In this document: positions 43,654 through 48,120 of the stretch, piece after piece
How the letters are laid out: every line of letters starts with the position of its first letter
How positions within the stretch are numbered: position 1 is the first letter of the stretch
Position numbers and translations under genes: made by a program
The notes under the pieces: generated by a model
Databases searched by the model: none
Seen by the model: the letters and a program-made list of their open reading frames with translations, nothing else
What the model was told of the DNA's origin: nothing
Source of the DNA: a virus
Length of the DNA: 48,120 bases
Virus record (IMG/VR): IMGVR_UViG_3300028008_001377
Span: 1 to 48,120 of that record
Reading direction: 5' to 3' (one strand)

Positions 43654-44678
43654 CAGATCCTATAAACATAATAAACTTAGATGCACAGCCTACAAAAATA
43701 GTAAGTCTGCAGCCTAAAGAAGTATTAGATATAAGATTCTGGCCTACAGATATATGTAATTTTAATTGTACCTATTGTTTTCCAGGAAGTAAAGACGCTG
43801 TTTATAGATATCCTAAAAATATTGAAACTGTAATAAAAAACTTTAACTTACTTTTTGATTTGTATAAAGATAAGCACAATAAGCAAAAGTTTAATATTAA
43901 TCTTGTTGGAGGCGGCGAGCCAACAATGTGGCCTCATTTTAAAAAGTTTTGTGATGGAATTAGACAACATCACGATGTAGAACTTAAAGTTACTACTAAT
44001 GGTAGTAGATCCTTAAGATGGTGGGAGCAAAACGGATTATCAGTTGATAAAGTTACACTAAGTGTTCATCATGAGTTTGCAGACATTGATCATACTATTA
44101 AAGTTTTAGATTTTCTTCATAGTTCAGGTACAATTTGTACAGCACTGGTACTTATGGATGCAGAGTATTTTGATAAATGTAAAGGTATAATAGATAGATT
44201 CCAAGAAAGTAAATATCCTTGGTTTATTGAAGCAAAGCCAATTGTAGACTTTGAAGGTAAAGATAGTTTAAGTTATACCGAAGAACAAAAGCAGTATATG
44301 AAACAAGATTTAAAGAGAATACCAGACTCGGATTTTGTATTAAACAATATGCATTTGTTTAGATCACATGATAGTATTGCTGTTTACAAAGATGAAACTA
44401 TAGAGCCTAAGCGTACTAGTGATTATATAAACTCTGATACTAATTATTATAAAGACTGGAATTGTAATGTTGCTTTAGAGAATTTAGTTATTATATTTGA
44501 TGGCACAGTAACTGGTAGTTGTAACGCTGAATTATTTAAAGACTATAACATAAATTTATTTGCAGAAGATTTTGAAGAAAAATTTAATAAGGCATCATTT
44601 AATTTATCAACAATAAAGTGTCCATTTGGAAAATGTTCTTGCCAGCCAGATACACATATTACTAAGTGGAAGTTTTAG
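43650..44678 (+). CDS. Radical SAM protein, subfamily C
   Basis: The 342-residue protein has CNFNCTYC at about 36-43, VGGGEPTMW as the GGEP motif, and the C-terminal W.CN pattern (DWNCNVALENLVIIFDG), then GSCN and KCPFGKCSCQPDTHITK. The last part aligns with the minus-strand gene at 44662 (ICTRKWCTCVADIPLTK). It is the last plus-strand gene: its 3' end overlaps that gene tail to tail by 17 bases. One auxiliary cluster in addition to the catalytic one is inferred. The substrate is unknown. Confidence 0.83.
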   Translation: MTDPINIINLDAQPTKIVSLQPKEVLDIRFWPTDICNFNCTYCFPGSKDAVYRYPKNIETVIKNFNLLFDLYKDKHNKQKFNINLVGGGEPTMWPHFKKFCDGIRQHHDVELKVTTNGSRSLRWWEQNGLSVDKVTLSVHHEFADIDHTIKVLDFLHSSGTICTALVLMDAEYFDKCKGIIDRFQESKYPWFIEAKPIVDFEGKDSLSYTEEQKQYMKQDLKRIPDSDFVLNNMHLFRSHDSIAVYKDETIEPKRTSDYINSDTNYYKDWNCNVALENLVIIFDGTVTGSCNAELFKDYNINLFAEDFEEKFNKASFNLSTIKCPFGKCSCQPDTHITKWKF

Positions 44679-45567
44679 TTAGGGGAATATCTGCAACACA
44701 CGTACACCATTTACGTGTACATATAATAGGAGCAACGGGTGATTCAAAAGTTCCATTATAAATGTTACCAAGACTACCGCCTACTCGACATGTAGCACGA
44801 TGTACATCACCATCCCAATTTATCATTAAACTTTCTATACCAGCATTACACTTCCAGCCTTCGAATTGATTTAATTTGTGTTTGATAATATCGTTGGCAT
44901 GTATTTTAGTTTCTTGGTCCACTACACAGTTTGCCTTCACTGTTGCAGTTTTACTCAGTACCCATTCTAAATCTTTTTCTTTGTAGCGCATATCATCAAA
45001 ATAATCACGTTCTTCTGCAGAAGTCCATCTTATACGTCTACACACATAAGGAATATTATGTCCTTCCAGCAAAGATGCTGATTCTCTAACTTGGTCCATA
45101 TGTTTGTGATGCGCCATAAGATTGACTTGATACAGTGTATCTTTACTTTCCATATCAAGTAATTGAGAATACCTAACAATGTTTTCAGCAGCTCGACGAG
45201 TATGTTCATTGTCAAAGTGCAAACTAAACACCCATTGATCAACAGGCTGTTTGATATACCATTCTGCACTACGCAAGCCATTAGTTGTAACACTAAGCCA
45301 CTGTAACCTTGCTCTAGCACATTCTAATATATCATTAATCTTAGGATGTACAGTAGGTTCACCGCCAGTTAAACTTAGGCGTATAGGCTTGCCAATTTTT
45401 TCTAATTCGTAAATGGTATTAACCATAACGTCTAAGTCAGTATGCGGACTAAAGTTATCGTGTATTTCCGCAGGACAATATGCACAATCTAAGTTACAGC
45501 GTTTGCCTATATTCCATTCTACATGTATAGAGTTTTGATGTCCCCATCTGCTTTCTATTGAGTGCAT
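44662..45567 (-). CDS. Radical SAM protein, subfamily C (minus strand)
   Basis: The 301-residue protein has CNLDCAYC at residues 24-31, SLTGGEPTVHP as the GGEP motif, and the C-terminal pattern GWKCNAGIESLMINWDGDV, ATCRVGGSLGNI and ICTRKWCTC. The Cys layout and the LGNI phrase resemble SPASM/twitch-type auxiliary cluster domains. It is the last gene of the minus-strand operon and converges on its own paralogue. It starts at an ATG 13 bases inside the upstream gene. The CxxxCxxC spacing is normal, so the QueE type is unlikely. Confidence 0.83.
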   Translation of the reverse strand: MHSIESRWGHQNSIHVEWNIGKRCNLDCAYCPAEIHDNFSPHTDLDVMVNTIYELEKIGKPIRLSLTGGEPTVHPKINDILECARARLQWLSVTTNGLRSAEWYIKQPVDQWVFSLHFDNEHTRRAAENIVRYSQLLDMESKDTLYQVNLMAHHKHMDQVRESASLLEGHNIPYVCRRIRWTSAEERDYFDDMRYKEKDLEWVLSKTATVKANCVVDQETKIHANDIIKHKLNQFEGWKCNAGIESLMINWDGDVHRATCRVGGSLGNIYNGTFESPVAPIICTRKWCTCVADIPLTKTST

Positions 45568-46364
45568 ACTACACCTTTAACTGTCTTAAACATTTTTAGT
45601 TTTTCTATATCTACTTTATTTGCTAAATCTGCAACAGGAATCATACCTAGATTTAAATTTTTAAATTTAAAAGTTTGTTGTTTGATCCAAGAATTTAAAT
45701 ATAATTTTCTTAATAGGTAGGTTGCGTAAGGAGTAGTAGGTCCAAACTTAACCATGAAATCTGCACTATAGTATTCTTGTGGACGTACTCCTTCTGCAAT
45801 ACTGTCTTTGTCTTTAAAAACATCTAATACAGTTTTTCCTACTTGACAGTAGTTAATATAAACAGTACCATGTGTCCATCTAAAAGTAAAGTGAGTCATG
45901 TCTTTTTCAGTAAGATTAATTATAGGCCTATCTTTAAATGTAACAACTACTGTAGGATGATTTTTTGTTCTAGTTTCTGATTCTAATTTATGTATTAACA
46001 CATTAAAACGTTGAACACATTCTTGTATTTCTAACGGAGCACAATTAAACCATTCTGTGCCTTTGTTAACATCTCCACGAAGTTCTTCAAAAAACTTATG
46101 CAAGTAGTTTAAATCTCCTTGAATATCAGTACTACTAGTACTAATACAACGGTCAATACAAACTTCATACTCGTTTACTTTAGCAATACACTCGTTAAGT
46201 TCAGATATAAGGTCGTGTGCGCCCCAGTTAGTAAACCTATCTGTTTCGTATAATTCGTAGTTTTGTAATAATTGAATAAACCATTTTTTAGCAATATCTG
46301 TACTTCTTACAGTAAATGGTATACTAACGTCTTCTTTGCCGTTTGTTAATATAAGGTTAAACAT
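45555..46364 (-). CDS. Unknown protein of a cassette-specific family (copy 2), 269 aa
   Basis: Paralogue of the gene at 31116 with the same order of landmarks, including VYINYCQVGKTVLDVF (VYLHYAQTGKTWYEAY there) and LHKFFEELRG. The ATG at 46364 is preferred, since it gives an eight-base overlap with the upstream stop; a GTG at 46388 would add eight residues. It lies directly between a subfamily B and a subfamily C radical SAM gene. No named motif, signal peptide or membrane segment was seen. It may be a partner or substrate-binding protein of the radical SAM enzymes (inference). Confidence 0.6.
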   Translation of the reverse strand: MFNLILTNGKEDVSIPFTVRSTDIAKKWFIQLLQNYELYETDRFTNWGAHDLISELNECIAKVNEYEVCIDRCISTSSTDIQGDLNYLHKFFEELRGDVNKGTEWFNCAPLEIQECVQRFNVLIHKLESETRTKNHPTVVVTFKDRPIINLTEKDMTHFTFRWTHGTVYINYCQVGKTVLDVFKDKDSIAEGVRPQEYYSADFMVKFGPTTPYATYLLRKLYLNSWIKQQTFKFKNLNLGMIPVADLANKVDIEKLKMFKTVKGVVCTQ

Positions 46365-47622
46365 ACGGCTTAAACTCTGGATTGGCACTAAGGAAATCTT
46401 GGTTACGAGTTTTGTCTAATCTCTTGTTGAATTCTATGCAATCGCCCCAGTGTGTCTTATGCATATCTTTTGCTTCGATAAAATTAATATTATCTTGTAT
46501 CTGTTGTAAAGTTATTTGTTTAACAATGTCATGTTCTTTGACTAGTTTATAATCAAGTACTTTAGACTTCATTTGCTCTAGTTCGTTAACAACTTTTGTT
46601 TTTAACATTTGAGGTATAACTTGAGCACTTAGTGACATTGGATAATTTACTCTGTGTGAATAGAATACAATTTCCATTTCTTGTAAGAAGTATTCCATAA
46701 CATCGCAAATTTGTAAAATGTTATTTGCTTGTACAGTAAATGCACCTACTACTCTACTTACATTAGGAAAGCTCTTAAATACTTTTACATTCTCTTCTAT
46801 TTCACTAAACTTGCCATTGCCTCTGATATATTCATATACATCGTGTATACCGTCTATACTTACATTTACAGCAACACTTTTAAACTTAGGCCAATAGTCA
46901 TGTATAGTGCGCCCGCCTTTTATGCCTAGTGTAGTACCGTTTGTAGCATATTTTATTTCTATGTTTTTACCATATGGCGCAAGCATGTCTAGTATCTTAT
47001 AATGGTAAGGGTCCATTAACGGTTCGCCGCCTGCAAACTCTACACGTCTAAAGTAAGGTAACAGCTTTTCAAAACTTGCCCACCAGTTATCTGAGTTATC
47101 AAACGGACCAATATACTGTCCTGGTTTGTCTACTAGTGCATCAACAGTTGGTATAAGATAATTGTTTTCTTTCTTGTAAAATTCTGTTACTTGATCCCAA
47201 TCTTTCCAACTTGTACTGTCCAAAGGATTGCACATACGGCACTTTAAGTTACATAAGTTATTGAGCTTAATTTCCATTGTAGGAAGTTCAAAAGGCATGC
47301 TGTAATCGTCGTCTAAAGCGTCTAATGCATCAGGGTATAAGTTGACCCTAGCTTCAGGTATTACCCCCGCTATATGACGCTGTCGTAAGCTCTGTACACC
47401 CTGATCTTCAAGGTCAAAGCACGGTTTACATACATCCGGACGTTCGTTGTTAAGTACTTGTTTACGTACTTCACGCATCTTATCGCCATTCCAAACTTCT
47501 TCTAAAGTTTCATTTTGAATCCATCCAATAGGCTGACTACGACAGCATACTTTGATAGCACCGTCTTCTCGTGTAGCTAATCCTGTAAAAGGATGCATAC
47601 AAAATGTACAACTCTTATGCAT
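46357..47622 (-). CDS. Radical SAM protein, subfamily B (minus strand)
   Basis: The 421-residue protein starts at an ATG within an eight-base overlap with the QueC-like gene. The N-terminal domain has CTFCMHPF, IKVCCRSQ, LEEVWNGDKMREVRKQVL and VCKPCFDLED. The catalytic motif CNLKCRMC is at residues 124-131 with FAGGEPLMD. The C-terminal motif is LDKTRNQDFLSANPEF. The extra CxxC at residues 5-8 gives more cysteines than the other B members have. The substrate is unknown. Confidence 0.85.
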   Translation of the reverse strand: MHKSCTFCMHPFTGLATREDGAIKVCCRSQPIGWIQNETLEEVWNGDKMREVRKQVLNNERPDVCKPCFDLEDQGVQSLRQRHIAGVIPEARVNLYPDALDALDDDYSMPFELPTMEIKLNNLCNLKCRMCNPLDSTSWKDWDQVTEFYKKENNYLIPTVDALVDKPGQYIGPFDNSDNWWASFEKLLPYFRRVEFAGGEPLMDPYHYKILDMLAPYGKNIEIKYATNGTTLGIKGGRTIHDYWPKFKSVAVNVSIDGIHDVYEYIRGNGKFSEIEENVKVFKSFPNVSRVVGAFTVQANNILQICDVMEYFLQEMEIVFYSHRVNYPMSLSAQVIPQMLKTKVVNELEQMKSKVLDYKLVKEHDIVKQITLQQIQDNINFIEAKDMHKTHWGDCIEFNKRLDKTRNQDFLSANPEFKPYV

Positions 47623-48120
47623 TATCTATTCCCCATTGACGTTCTTTACACCAAAAGCAATCACCACATAGTGGCACAACCATGCCTGGCTTATATGTAG
47701 TATAATCCAAACCTTCAAACTCTCCTTCACAACTACGAGTAACATTCAATAACGATTCGATATTGTTGTTGTAATATTGTCTTATGATCCAGTTCTTTTT
47801 AGTATACACGAAAGGATGACAAATGTCAACTCCATTATGAACAAAATGTGGAGCAATATGTCCATGATCACGTTCTGCAACCTTGCCCGGAAAATCAACA
47901 TCAGGATTCATATTTACTCCTGCATACAGAGCATCTAGGTTATGTTTGTGTGCAATATACTCGTTGTGTGAACGTAGTATAATTCTATTGCCCGGTTTCA
48001 TTTTTCCGTATTCGTCTTTGATAAGGTATTCTGTAGGTTCTTCTAATTCAGGTGGGACTAAATTTTTATGTACATAAAACTTATGATCAAAGTTATCTTT
48101 AAACCATGCAACTACATTAT
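47615..48120 (-). CDS. QueC-like PP-loop family protein, C-terminal part (5' end beyond window)
   Basis: The frame is open through the right edge. An ATG at 48001 would give 128 residues, but open codons continue beyond it, so the gene is partial. Visible features are YAGVNMNPD, a PFVYTKKNWII segment, then TRSCEGEF, followed by PLCGDCFWCKERQWG. This Cys arrangement (C, then CxxCxxC with an Arg just after) and the order of segments match the zinc site and end of QueC, the ATP-dependent 7-cyano-7-deazaguanine synthase. Phage QueC homologues can supply precursors for modified DNA guanine. Other PP-loop enzymes with similar ends are possible. The PP-loop itself would lie outside the window. Confidence 0.6.
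   Translation of the reverse strand, partial: NVVAWFKDNFDHKFYVHKNLVPPELEEPTEYLIKDEYGKMKPGNRIILRSHNEYIAHKHNLDALYAGVNMNPDVDFPGKVAERDHGHIAPHFVHNGVDICHPFVYTKKNWIIRQYYNNNIESLLNVTRSCEGEFEGLDYTTYKPGMVVPLCGDCFWCKERQWGIDNA

Noticed and set aside
44662-45567. QueE (7-carboxy-7-deazaguanine synthase) identity for the minus-strand radical SAM gene
   Set aside because: Its cluster motif, C-terminal cysteines and length fit the local subfamily C, and no QueE-type N-terminal motif is seen.
1-48120. tRNA genes, CRISPR arrays, insertion sequences, attachment sites
   Set aside because: No cloverleaf, spaced repeats, transposase or integrase was seen; almost all bases are in coding frames.

Overview
The window looks like part of the genome of an AT-rich, tailed marine bacteriophage of the T4-like (myovirus) group. 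Four points support this. Genes are packed end to end, with overlaps nearly everywhere. A tail/baseplate and fibre module reads rightward, with domain styles familiar from marine cyanophages and pelagiphages (GQLWYD fibre heads, a Phage Tail Collar tip, a giant virion protein). Copies of the T4-type late promoter core ATAAATA sit in front of structural genes. Two perfect sigma-70 consensus sites drive the accessory genes. The host cannot be fixed from the sequence; picocyanobacteria or SAR11-like alphaproteobacteria are the obvious candidates.

Region 1 (1-21378, plus strand) is the virion module. It holds the 3' part of a giant structural protein (at least 4,332 aa), a 204-aa structural protein, three paralogous fibre proteins sharing one N-terminal head (the first with a collar tip), and two paralogous virion proteins. 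ATAAATA late-promoter-like motifs lie at about 13005, 17697 and 19305.

Region 2 (21379-37720, plus strand) opens with a perfect TTGACA-N17-TATAAT promoter. It is a nearly gapless operon of glycosyltransferase-like proteins, radical SAM enzymes, an SGNH hydrolase and orphans. A second perfect promoter at 33727 fires almost exactly at the start codon of another glycosyltransferase-like gene.

Region 3 (37721-44678, plus strand) follows a late-type motif. It carries two fatty acid desaturases, a GNAT-like protein, a 2OG-Fe(II) oxygenase-like protein, an exostosin/GT10-like glycosyltransferase, a methyltransferase and two radical SAM proteins.

Region 4 (44662-48120, minus strand) converges on region 3. 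It encodes two more radical SAM proteins, an orphan that is a paralogue of the one at 31116, and the C-terminal part of a QueC-like PP-loop protein that runs off the right edge.

The striking feature is the number of radical SAM genes: 11 of the 29 genes after 21.4 kb. They fall into about four home-made subfamilies, mixed with duplicated glycosyltransferase-like genes and other small-molecule or surface-chemistry enzymes. The simplest reading is a viral cassette for building or remodelling a glycan, lipid or peptide, either on the host surface or on the virion. The substrate is unknown. No tRNA, CRISPR array, insertion sequence or rho-independent terminator was recognised, and no gene-free stretch exceeds about 60 bases.
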